64,000 nt of DNA from Paracidovorax konjaci (lineage in GTDB: Bacteria; Pseudomonadota; Gammaproteobacteria; Burkholderiales; Burkholderiaceae_C), in contig NZ_FOMQ01000009.1 of NCBI RefSeq assembly GCF_900112675.1, positions 124,001 through 188,000 of the forward strand, written 5' to 3'. A model generated the notes under the pieces. That model searched no databases, was not told the DNA's origin, and worked only from the letters and a program-made list of their open reading frames with translations. This document shows, piece after piece, positions 28,993 to 36,811 of the stretch (positions within the stretch are counted from its first letter, which is position 1; every line of letters starts with the position of its first letter). Made by a program: the position numbers and the translations under genes.

Positions 28993-30648
28993 TCAGGTCA
29001 CCAGGCCCAGCAGGCGGTCCTGCTGGCGCAAGGCGGGATCGCGCGCGGCCGGGGAGCCCAGGCCACCGCCGCCGGGCGTTTCCACCACCAGGCGGTCGCC
29101 GGCCGGAACGACCTGGCGCCCCTTGGGCGCCAGCACACGGCCCGAGCCCAGGCGCAGCACGCCGGGCGCGCCATCCTGCCCACCCAGGGCGCCGCGCGCC
29201 GGGTGGTTCACGCGGTCGAAGGCGGCGGCGATCACCAGCGCCGCGTCGGGCTGCGCATGGCGCACGGCGATGACCTGGCCCAGGCCGCCGCGCACGGTGC
29301 CGTCGCCGCCGGAATCGGCGCGGTATTCCTTGCGCTCGAAGACCAGGGGGGCCGCGGTTTCCAGGATTTCCAGCGAGACATTGCGCACGCCGCTGGGATA
29401 GGCCGTGACCGACAGGCCGTCCTTGCCGGGCCGAGCCCCGGTGCCGCCCGTGGAGAAGCTGATGATGTTGAAGCGCCGTCCGCGCCGCAGGGCCTCGGCG
29501 TCTTCGGCACTGGCGCCCGGCAGGGCCTCGCCGCCCACGAGCTGCAGGTTCCACAGCGAGGACGACCCTTCCGCCGGCACCCGGTCCGGCCGCGCCTGGC
29601 GCAGCGCGCCGAACACCACGTCCGGCAGCAGCTGGCCCACCACGTGCCGAGCCGTCACAGGCGCCGGGTGCAAGGCATGGAGGATGGAGCCGGCGGGCGC
29701 ACTCACGCGGATGGCGGCGAGCGAGCCCGCATTGTTGGGCACGTCCTCGCCGATCAGGCAGCGGATACCGAACGAGGTGTAGGCATCGGTGTACGCCTTG
29801 GGCACGTTGATGCCGCGTGCCACCGTACCCGAGGTGCCGGCGAAGTCCACGTGTACGCCGCTCCCGTCGATGGTGACGGCGGCCTGCAGGGTGATGGGCG
29901 CGTCATACCCATCCGCCACGAGCGTGTTGAGCCAGGTGCCGCGCGGCCAGTGCTGCAGCGCCGCGCGCATGGCCTGGGCCGAGCGGTCGATGGCGTAGGC
30001 ACCCAGGGCCTCCAAATCGGCGAGGCCGAACTCGCGCAGCAAGGCGCGCAGGCGGCGCGCGCCCACGTCGTTGCAGGCGACCAGGGCGAACAGGTCGCCC
30101 TCGACCTGGGCCGGGTCGCGCACATTGGCGTGGACGATGGCCAGCACCGCGGGGTCCACCGTGCCCCGGCGGATGAATCGCAGGATGGGCAGGAACAGGC
30201 CTTCGTGCCAGATCTCCAGCCCGTCGGGGCTGGAGCCGATGCCTCCGATGTCGATCACGTGCACTGTGGCCGCGAACAGCGCCACCAGCCGGCCGTCGTC
30301 GAACACGGGTGTGACCATGGTCATGTCGTAGAGATGGCCTGTGCCCTTCCAGGGGTCGTTGGTCAAAAACACATCGCCGTCTTGCATCGTGGCGGCGGGA
30401 AAGCGCACCAGGAAATGCTTGACCGACTCGGCCATGGAATTCACATGGCCGGGCGTGCCCGTGACGGCCTGCGCCACCATGCGCCCGTCGGGCAGGAACA
30501 CGCCGGCCGAGAGATCGCCCGCCTCGCGCGTGGGGGTGCCGAAGGCCGTGCGGATCAGTGTCTGGGCCTGCTCCTCGACCACGGACAGCAGGCGCGCCCA
30601 GGCGAGCTGGTGGCGGATGTCCGCCTTGGCGTGTTGTGCCGCGCTCAT
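28993..30648 (-). CDS. hyuB: Hydantoinase B / oxoprolinase B subunit, second copy
   Basis: 551-aa hydantoinase B-family catalytic subunit. Features: REAGDLSAGVFLPDGRMVAQAVTGTPGH (about residues 41-68), DVFLTNDPWKGTGHLYDM and the C-terminal glycine-rich VETPGGGGLG. Closely similar to the adjacent upstream protein (30645-32348) over nearly the whole length, so the two arose by tandem duplication. The start overlaps the upstream stop by ATGA. Family members hydrolyse 5-oxoproline or N-methylhydantoin-type rings together with an A subunit; which substrate applies here is unknown. Confidence 0.9.
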   Translation of the reverse strand: MSAAQHAKADIRHQLAWARLLSVVEEQAQTLIRTAFGTPTREAGDLSAGVFLPDGRMVAQAVTGTPGHVNSMAESVKHFLVRFPAATMQDGDVFLTNDPWKGTGHLYDMTMVTPVFDDGRLVALFAATVHVIDIGGIGSSPDGLEIWHEGLFLPILRFIRRGTVDPAVLAIVHANVRDPAQVEGDLFALVACNDVGARRLRALLREFGLADLEALGAYAIDRSAQAMRAALQHWPRGTWLNTLVADGYDAPITLQAAVTIDGSGVHVDFAGTSGTVARGINVPKAYTDAYTSFGIRCLIGEDVPNNAGSLAAIRVSAPAGSILHALHPAPVTARHVVGQLLPDVVFGALRQARPDRVPAEGSSSLWNLQLVGGEALPGASAEDAEALRRGRRFNIISFSTGGTGARPGKDGLSVTAYPSGVRNVSLEILETAAPLVFERKEYRADSGGDGTVRGGLGQVIAVRHAQPDAALVIAAAFDRVNHPARGALGGQDGAPGVLRLGSGRVLAPKGRQVVPAGDRLVVETPGGGGLGSPAARDPALRQQDRLLGLVT

Positions 30649-32348
30649 GCCGCCACCTCCGCCGTTTCTTGCACGCCGTACTGCGTGCGCGCCGCCGCGG
30701 GCGTGATGAACCCCGCCTGCAGGTCGCGCTCGATCAGCGCCGGATTTCGCCCGGCCGGATCGCCCAGCCCCGCACCGCCGGGCGTCTGCACCACCAGCAC
30801 CTCGCCGGCTGGCACGAGCTGGCGGCCCTTGCCGCGCAGGGCCGTGCCGCTCCCTTGCAGGTAGGCCCGCCCCGGCGCTCCGTCGTGGCCACCCAGGGCG
30901 CCGCGCGGCGGGTAGATGACACGGTCCCAGGTGGCGGCCAGCACCATCGGCTCGCCCAGGGCGTGCTCGATGGCGATGGTCTGCCCCAAGCCGCCGCGCG
31001 TGGCCCCTGCACCGCCGGAATCGGCACGGTACTCCTTGCGCCTGAAAATGAGCGGCGCCTGGGTTTCCAGGATCTCCAGCGATACGTTGCGCACGCCGCT
31101 CGGGTAGGCCGTGGCGGAAAGCCCGTCCTGCCCCGGCCGTGCGCCGGTACCGCCCGTGGTGAAGCTCACGATGCCGAAACGCCTTGCCTTGATGAGCACG
31201 TCATTCGGTCCGCCCGCGATGGGCTGGCCGCCCGTGAGGCGGATGTTCCACAGCGACGAAGACCCCTCGGCCGGCACACGGTCGGGCCGCGCCTGGCGCA
31301 GCGCGCCGAACACCAGGTCCGGCAGCATCTGGCCGATGGCCGCGCGCGCCGCGACCGCACTGGGCGGCAGCGCGTTCACGATGGAGCCCTCCGGCGCAAT
31401 CACGCGGATGGGCGCGAGCGAGCCCGTGTTGTTGGGCACGTCGGCACCCACCAGGCAGCGGATGCCGAAAGAGGTGTACGCGTCGGTATAGGCTTTGGGC
31501 ACGTTGATGCCGCGCGCCACCGTGCCCGAGGTGCCGGCGAAGTCCACCAGGATCCCGGTGTCGCTGATGGTCACCGCCGCATGCAGCTGTACGGGCTCGT
31601 CGTAGCCGTCCACCGTCATGTGGTTGCGCCACGTGCCCTTGGGCCAGTCTTTCAGTGCCTCGCGCATGGCCCGGGCGCTGCGCTCGATGATGTAGTCGCC
31701 CTGGGCCTGTAGGTCGACCAGGCCGAATTCGCGCAGCAACTGCCGCAGGCGGCGCGCGCCCACGGCATTGCAGGCGACCAGGGCGTGCAGGTCTCCCTCC
31801 ACCTGCTCGGGCTCGCGGACATTGGCCCGCACGATGTCGAGCACGGCTTCCTCGATCACGCCGCGGGTGACGAAGCGCAGGATGGGCAGGAACAGGCCCT
31901 CGTGGTAGATCTCCAGCGCGTCCGGGCCCGCGCCCAGGCCGCCGATGTCGACCACGTGCACGGTGGAGGCGAACAGCGCCACCATCTTGCCGCCGTGGAA
32001 CACGGGCGTGACCATCACCACGTCGTAGAGGTGGCCCGTCCCCTTCCAGGGATCGTTGGTGATGAAGACGTCGCCGTCCTCCATGGTGTCCGCAGGAAAC
32101 GCGCGCAGGAAGTGCAGCACGGAATCGGCCATGGAATTCACGTGGCCTGGCGTGCCCGTGACGGCCTGGGCCACCATGCGGCCATCGGGCAGGAAGACGC
32201 CGGCCGAAAGGTCACCCGCTTCGCGCGTAGGCGTGCCGAAGGCCGTTCGGATCAGCGCCTGGGCCTGCTCCTCCACCACGGCCAGAAGGCGGTTCCAGAC
32301 CAGTTGCTGGCGGATGGTGTGGCGGTTGGACGATGGCGCATTGCTCAT
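30645..32348 (-). CDS. hyuB: Hydantoinase B / oxoprolinase B subunit, first copy
   Basis: 567-aa hydantoinase B-family protein with the same blocks as its downstream paralogue (REAGDLSAGVFLPDG, TNDPWKGTGHLYD, DFAGTSGTVARGINVPKAYTDAY, VQTPGGAGLGDP). Start at MSNAPSSN overlaps the hyuA stop by 4 bases; a longer frame to 32507 lies inside hyuA. It follows hyuA immediately and is the more conventional A/B partner. Encodes the ring-hydrolysing half of an ATP-dependent hydantoinase/oxoprolinase. Confidence 0.92.
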   Translation of the reverse strand: MSNAPSSNRHTIRQQLVWNRLLAVVEEQAQALIRTAFGTPTREAGDLSAGVFLPDGRMVAQAVTGTPGHVNSMADSVLHFLRAFPADTMEDGDVFITNDPWKGTGHLYDVVMVTPVFHGGKMVALFASTVHVVDIGGLGAGPDALEIYHEGLFLPILRFVTRGVIEEAVLDIVRANVREPEQVEGDLHALVACNAVGARRLRQLLREFGLVDLQAQGDYIIERSARAMREALKDWPKGTWRNHMTVDGYDEPVQLHAAVTISDTGILVDFAGTSGTVARGINVPKAYTDAYTSFGIRCLVGADVPNNTGSLAPIRVIAPEGSIVNALPPSAVAARAAIGQMLPDLVFGALRQARPDRVPAEGSSSLWNIRLTGGQPIAGGPNDVLIKARRFGIVSFTTGGTGARPGQDGLSATAYPSGVRNVSLEILETQAPLIFRRKEYRADSGGAGATRGGLGQTIAIEHALGEPMVLAATWDRVIYPPRGALGGHDGAPGRAYLQGSGTALRGKGRQLVPAGEVLVVQTPGGAGLGDPAGRNPALIERDLQAGFITPAAARTQYGVQETAEVAA

Positions 32349-34516
32349 GCTGCCACCGCGCTTTCTGCCTCGGCCTGCGCCCGCGCGGCCAGGGCCGTGG
32401 TATCGGTCAGCACCAGGGCACCCAGGCGGCTGGTGCGCACTTCGAAGCCTGCGATGACCTGGGTCGTGGTTTCGTCCTCGACCACCAGGGCGGGCCCGGT
32501 CAGCCATTGGCCGGGCTGCAGGGCCGTGCGCTCGTAGACCGGGATGTGGTGCCAGGCGCCTGCATCCTCGTCGTACACGCGGCGTGTGCCGCCGGGCACG
32601 GCGCGGCCCGTATCGGCGGGCACGGCGTCCGGTGCGGGCGCGGCGCGCCCGCCGGCCTCCACGGCCACGGACCAGCTCACGGCCTCGGCCGCGATGTGGG
32701 GCAGGCTGCGGCCGTACAGGGCCGCGTAGCGGGCCTCGAAGCGAGCGCCCAAGGCTGTCGCGGCGGCGGCGTCGAAAGGCCCCTCCGGCAGATCGACCGG
32801 GATTTCATGCCCCTGGCCGGCGTAGCGCATGTAGACCGTGCGCTGGCGCAGCAGGGGCGCGCCGGGAGCCGCACGCAGCACCACGTCCTCGGCATGGGCG
32901 GTGAGTTCGGCCAGCAGCGCCTCGACCGCGGCATGGTCCGCCTGCAGGATGCGCTGGTGCAGGCTGCGCACCGTCTGGTACGCCACGGGCGCCCAGAGGA
33001 AGCCCAGGGCCGAGCCCACACCGGCCGAGCCTGGAATCACCAGCCGGGCAATGCCCAGCTTGCGCGCCAGCAGGGCCGCATGCAGGGGCGCCGCGCCGCC
33101 GAAGGCGATCAGCGTGCTTTCGTCGGCGGCCTTGCCCAGCTCGGACGCGTGGACGCGCGCGGCATTGGCCATGTTCTCGGTCACGATGTCGACCACGGCC
33201 TGGGCCGCGGTTTCGATCTCCAGGCCGGTCTGGGCCGTCAGGCCCTGAACGAGGGCGTGGCGGGCGCGCTGCGGGTCGAGTTGCACTTTGCCCACCGCGA
33301 AACGTGCGGGATCCACCGTGCCCAGGGCCGCATGCGCGTCGGTGACCGTGGGTTGCTCGCCGCCCAGGCCATAAGCCGCCGGGCCGGGGCTGGAGCCTGC
33401 GCTGTCGGGCCCCACCTGGACCACGCCGAGGTGGTTGACCCGTGCGATGGAGCCGCCCCCCGCGCCGATCTCCACCATCTCGATCACGGGGATGCGGATC
33501 GGCAGGCCCGAGCCCTTGAGGTGCCGGTGCACACGCCCGAACTCGAAGCTGCGGCTGATCTGCGGCTGGTAGTCGTCGATGAAGCAGATTTTGGCCGTGG
33601 TCCCGCCCATGTCGAAGGACAGCGCGCGCGATGCGCCGATCTGCTCCGCCACCTGGCGCGCCAGCACCGCACCGCCCGCGGGGCCGGATTCGACCAGCCG
33701 AACGGGTTCGTCGATACCGGTCTGAAGGGTGGTGATGGCGCCGCCCGACGTCATGAGGAAAGGCTCGCCGCGCAGGCCGCGCGCCTTCACGCCCTCATGC
33801 AGGCGCGCCAGGTAACCCGCCACCTGCGGCTGCACATAGGCGTTGGCGCTGATGGTGGACAGGCGCTCGTACTCCCGGATCTCGGGGCAGACATCGGAGG
33901 CCAGCGAGACCCACAGGCCGGGCGCGTGCGCATTCAACAATCCGCGCACTCGGCGCTCGTGCACCGGGTTGGCATAGCCGTGCAGGAAGCACACCGCCAC
34001 GCTGTCGATGCCGTCCGCCTGCAGTTGCCGGGCCAGGGCGATGACCTGGGCCTCGTCCAGCGGCGTGAGCACCTGGCCCGCCGCATCCACGCGCTCCTTC
34101 ACGCCATGGCGCCAGTGGCGCGGCACCAGGGGTGCGGGTTTTTCGAGGAACACGTCGTACTGGGCGAAGCGGTCTTCGAGCCCGATCTCCACCAGATCAC
34201 GGAAGCCTTCGGTGGTGATCAGGGCCGTGCGTGCACCCTTGCGTTCGATGAGCGCATTCGTGGCCAGCGTCGTGCCGAGGATGAGCAGGTCCACATCGCC
34301 CCAGGCCAGCGCGGCCTGCTGCAGGATCTCCTCGATGCCGCCCAGCACGGCCTGCTCGGGCGCACCGGGCGTGGTCAGGACCTTGGCGGTGAACTTGGCA
34401 TCGCCGCGCAGCAGCACGACATCGGTGAAGGTGCCGCCCACATCGACGGCCAGGCGCACGCGGGAATCGGCTGCCGCAGCACGCGGCGAGAAAGGAGCGG
34501 AGGAAGGGAGAGACAT
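32345..34516 (-). CDS. hyuA: Hydantoinase A / oxoprolinase A subunit (ATP-binding)
   Basis: 723-aa ASKHA-fold subunit that couples ATP to ring opening. Seen: VRLAVDVGGTFTDVVLL (phosphate 1 motif, about residues 20-36), ILGTTLATNALIERKGARTALITTEGFRD (about 75-105), LSFDMGGTTAKICFI (phosphate 2), and GAGGGSIARVN. Start chosen at MSLPSSAPFS; the open frame continues to 34630 but the extension lacks the family fold. First gene of hyuA-hyuB-hyuB, with 4-base overlaps between all three. Confidence 0.93.
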   Translation of the reverse strand: MSLPSSAPFSPRAAAADSRVRLAVDVGGTFTDVVLLRGDAKFTAKVLTTPGAPEQAVLGGIEEILQQAALAWGDVDLLILGTTLATNALIERKGARTALITTEGFRDLVEIGLEDRFAQYDVFLEKPAPLVPRHWRHGVKERVDAAGQVLTPLDEAQVIALARQLQADGIDSVAVCFLHGYANPVHERRVRGLLNAHAPGLWVSLASDVCPEIREYERLSTISANAYVQPQVAGYLARLHEGVKARGLRGEPFLMTSGGAITTLQTGIDEPVRLVESGPAGGAVLARQVAEQIGASRALSFDMGGTTAKICFIDDYQPQISRSFEFGRVHRHLKGSGLPIRIPVIEMVEIGAGGGSIARVNHLGVVQVGPDSAGSSPGPAAYGLGGEQPTVTDAHAALGTVDPARFAVGKVQLDPQRARHALVQGLTAQTGLEIETAAQAVVDIVTENMANAARVHASELGKAADESTLIAFGGAAPLHAALLARKLGIARLVIPGSAGVGSALGFLWAPVAYQTVRSLHQRILQADHAAVEALLAELTAHAEDVVLRAAPGAPLLRQRTVYMRYAGQGHEIPVDLPEGPFDAAAATALGARFEARYAALYGRSLPHIAAEAVSWSVAVEAGGRAAPAPDAVPADTGRAVPGGTRRVYDEDAGAWHHIPVYERTALQPGQWLTGPALVVEDETTTQVIAGFEVRTSRLGALVLTDTTALAARAQAEAESAVAA

Positions 34517-34843
34517 GCAGACAGGCGGCTGTTGCGGCAGCCGGCGTTGAAGAGACGGGGATGCACGACGGCTCGGATCGGCCCGATCGCGCCCCTGAAC
34601 AACCGCGCAGGGAAGCATGAGCCTAGTCAACGCCTCTCACGGCGGGAACAAAGCTTTCCGCATGTGCATATGCGCCGCCCGCCAGAGGCACCGCGCATGC
34701 AGAAAAGCCCCCCGCCCGTCTGTCTATCGATGTCGGCAAAGCAGGCCGGCGCCGGGCCCGCCTGCCAGCGGTGGCGCGGGCGAAAACACCGGCCCGCTGC
34801 CCCTTCCCGGCATCGCCGGGATCGGTCCCACGCCGCTCCGTGG
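34517..34843. other. Region upstream of hyuA
   Basis: 327 bases without a gene between hyuA and a small exported-protein gene. It holds TGCATATGCG (34665-34674), the complement of CGCATATGCA found upstream of the dipeptide-type transporter operon, within a longer imperfect dyad CGCATGTGCATATGCG (34659-34674). Probably contains the hyu promoter; boxes not assigned. Confidence 0.45.
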
Positions 34844-35299
34844 CTACCGCGCCTTGTAGAACACGGCTGCGCCCGGTTTCGGCTCGAACAGCGGCACGGT
34901 GCGCTGCTTCAAGGGCGTGCCTTGGGCGTCCCACACCAGAGTCTCGGACGGGTATTCGTCCTTCCGGGTCATCGCATCGATCTGCTTGGCGATCACCGCC
35001 GAGCCGGCAGCGACCTCCGGATTCCAGGCGAACACTCCGAGCCTGCCGTAGAAGGCGGCCGGCGCATCGGCGTCCAGACGCCGGTCCGGGCACATCACCA
35101 GGCCACGGTCGAGCATCACCCTCAGGGCGCCCACCGGCATCGACTTGACCGTCGGCGCGGTGCGCTGGGTGCTATGGCCTGGGCAAACATTGGCCGAGCG
35201 GGTCAGCATGTCTTCGGCCACCTGCCGATCGGACTGGGCCAGTGCGGGGACGGCGATTGCGGTGAGCGCGAACGCTGCGAACCGGTGTTTCGTGGGCAT
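34844..35299 (-). CDS. Small exported protein of unknown function
   Basis: 151-aa protein. Signal peptide at residues 1-22 (FAAFALTAIAVPALAQS). The mature part has cysteines in VCPGH and VMCPDRR, spaced to allow one disulfide, and ends in PKPGAAVFYKAR. AAGGAG ribosome site 7 bases upstream. I do not recognise a family; the neighbours (hyuA upstream on the same strand, dusA divergent) give no functional hint. A periplasmic location is the only firm inference. Confidence 0.75.
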   Translation of the reverse strand: MPTKHRFAAFALTAIAVPALAQSDRQVAEDMLTRSANVCPGHSTQRTAPTVKSMPVGALRVMLDRGLVMCPDRRLDADAPAAFYGRLGVFAWNPEVAAGSAVIAKQIDAMTRKDEYPSETLVWDAQGTPLKQRTVPLFEPKPGAAVFYKAR

Positions 35300-35722
35300 G
35301 GGCGACTCCTTGAAGGGCGATGGCAATGACAACTCTCCCCATGCTACCAATGCCGCCTCGGCGGCCGGCCCCGCCCCCCCTGACCAGTGTGCAGGGGCGC
35401 CCGGCGCTGCCTCACCGCACCAGCCCGGTATCCATCGTCCTGCAATGCCCCCGCCCGAGGGTGTTTTCGACTTGGCTGAGATAATCCGCGCCCAAACCCG
35501 CCTCCATATCACCTTCTGGCCCATCCACACCTTTATGGGAGGTGGCGCTGGATCACCACCATCCGGCAGTCGGATCTGCGAAGAAGTCTGTGGACTGTTC
35601 GTTCGTTGTGTGGTCGTGCCCAGCCGCCAGTGCGGGCAGTGGTTCGTGGTACCCCATGAGGAACTGCTGCGCACAACTGAAGGGAAGACGGGGCGGAATC
35701 ATGCAAGACAGGACCGTGAAAG
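35300..35722. other. Intergenic region before dusA
   Basis: 423 bases between the divergent exported-protein and dusA genes. Composition is mixed and slightly less GC-rich around 35480-35700. No RNA gene, repeat copy or convincing terminator was recognised; short open frames here have no ribosome sites that stand out. Confidence 0.45.
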
Positions 35723-36811
35723 ATGTTGCCAGATCCAGCGCCAGTGGTTGACCCAGAAGGAGAACCGAAACAATTCAGCCCCTGGCGCCTTTCGGTCGCC
35801 CCGATGATGGATTGGACGGATCGCCATTGCCGCTACTTCCACCGGCTGCTGAGCCGGCATGCCCTGCTCTACACCGAGATGGTGACCACCGGTGCGCTGG
35901 TGCACGGCGACGTCGAGCGGCACCTGCGCTTCAATGCGGAGGAGTACCCGGTCGCGCTGCAACTGGGCGGCAGCGAGCCCGCCGACCTGGCGCATGCGGC
36001 GCGGCTGGGTGCGCAATGGGGCTACGGCGAGATCAATCTCAACTGCGGTTGCCCCAGCGAGCGCGTGCAGCGCGGCGCGTTCGGTGCCTGCCTCATGAAC
36101 GAGCCGCGGCTCGTGGCGGACTGCGTGAAAGCCATGGTCGATGCGGTGGATGTCCCGGTTACGGTCAAGCACCGCATCGGCATCGGTCGCAATGAAGACT
36201 ATGGCTTCGTGCGGGATTTCGTGGGCACCGTGGCGGAAGCTGGCTGCAGCGTCTTCATCGCGCATGCGCGCAATGCGTGGCTGGAGGGACTCTCTCCCAA
36301 AGAGAACCGCGAGATCCCGCCGCTGCGCTACGACGTGGTGCACCAGCTGAAAGCAGAGTTTCCCGGCCTCACCCTCGCCATCAACGGCGGCCTGGCCACC
36401 GACGACGCAGTACGGCAGGCGCTGGAGGGCGGACTGGACGGCGCAATGATCGGCCGCGAGGCCTACCACAACCCCTGGTGGCTGGCCCGTTGGGACACGC
36501 TGTACTTCGGCGCGCCCGACGCTGGCCTGACGCGCGAAGCGGCCGAGGAAGCCATGCTCGAGTACATGGAGCGCGAAGCCGCGCTGCACGGCACACCCTG
36601 GTATCCGATCGCGCGGCACATACTCGGTCTGCGCAACGGGCTACCCGGCGCACGCCGCTGGCGGCAGGCCTGGAGCGACCACCGGCTGAAGCACTTGCCC
36701 GCGCGCGAGGTGATGGCCATCGCCCGCACGTTGCCGCGTGCCGCTGCAGAGGCTGCGGACACGGCCCCTGTGGCGCTGGCACCTCAGGACACGGCGGTCT
36801 CGCCGGCCTGA
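35723..36811 (+). CDS. dusA: tRNA-dihydrouridine synthase A
   Basis: 362-aa FMN-dependent enzyme reducing uridine to dihydrouridine in tRNA D-loops. The TIM-barrel begins SVAPMMDWTDRHCRYFHRLL (about residues 24-43). The catalytic cysteine is in RGAFGACLM, with FMN contacts in NLNCGCPS and VKHRIGI, and a phosphate loop in LAINGGLAT plus GAMIGREAYHNP. The long DusA-type helical C-terminal domain follows. Its last 28 bases overlap, tail to tail, the 3' end of the opposing GGDEF-EAL gene. Confidence 0.95.
   Translation: MLPDPAPVVDPEGEPKQFSPWRLSVAPMMDWTDRHCRYFHRLLSRHALLYTEMVTTGALVHGDVERHLRFNAEEYPVALQLGGSEPADLAHAARLGAQWGYGEINLNCGCPSERVQRGAFGACLMNEPRLVADCVKAMVDAVDVPVTVKHRIGIGRNEDYGFVRDFVGTVAEAGCSVFIAHARNAWLEGLSPKENREIPPLRYDVVHQLKAEFPGLTLAINGGLATDDAVRQALEGGLDGAMIGREAYHNPWWLARWDTLYFGAPDAGLTREAAEEAMLEYMEREAALHGTPWYPIARHILGLRNGLPGARRWRQAWSDHRLKHLPAREVMAIARTLPRAAAEAADTAPVALAPQDTAVSPA

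Noticed and set aside
27193-30864. 1223-codon plus-strand open frame
   Set aside because: Low-complexity, His/Arg/Ala-rich translation lying antisense to the binding-protein and hyuB genes; a GC-bias shadow with no domain.
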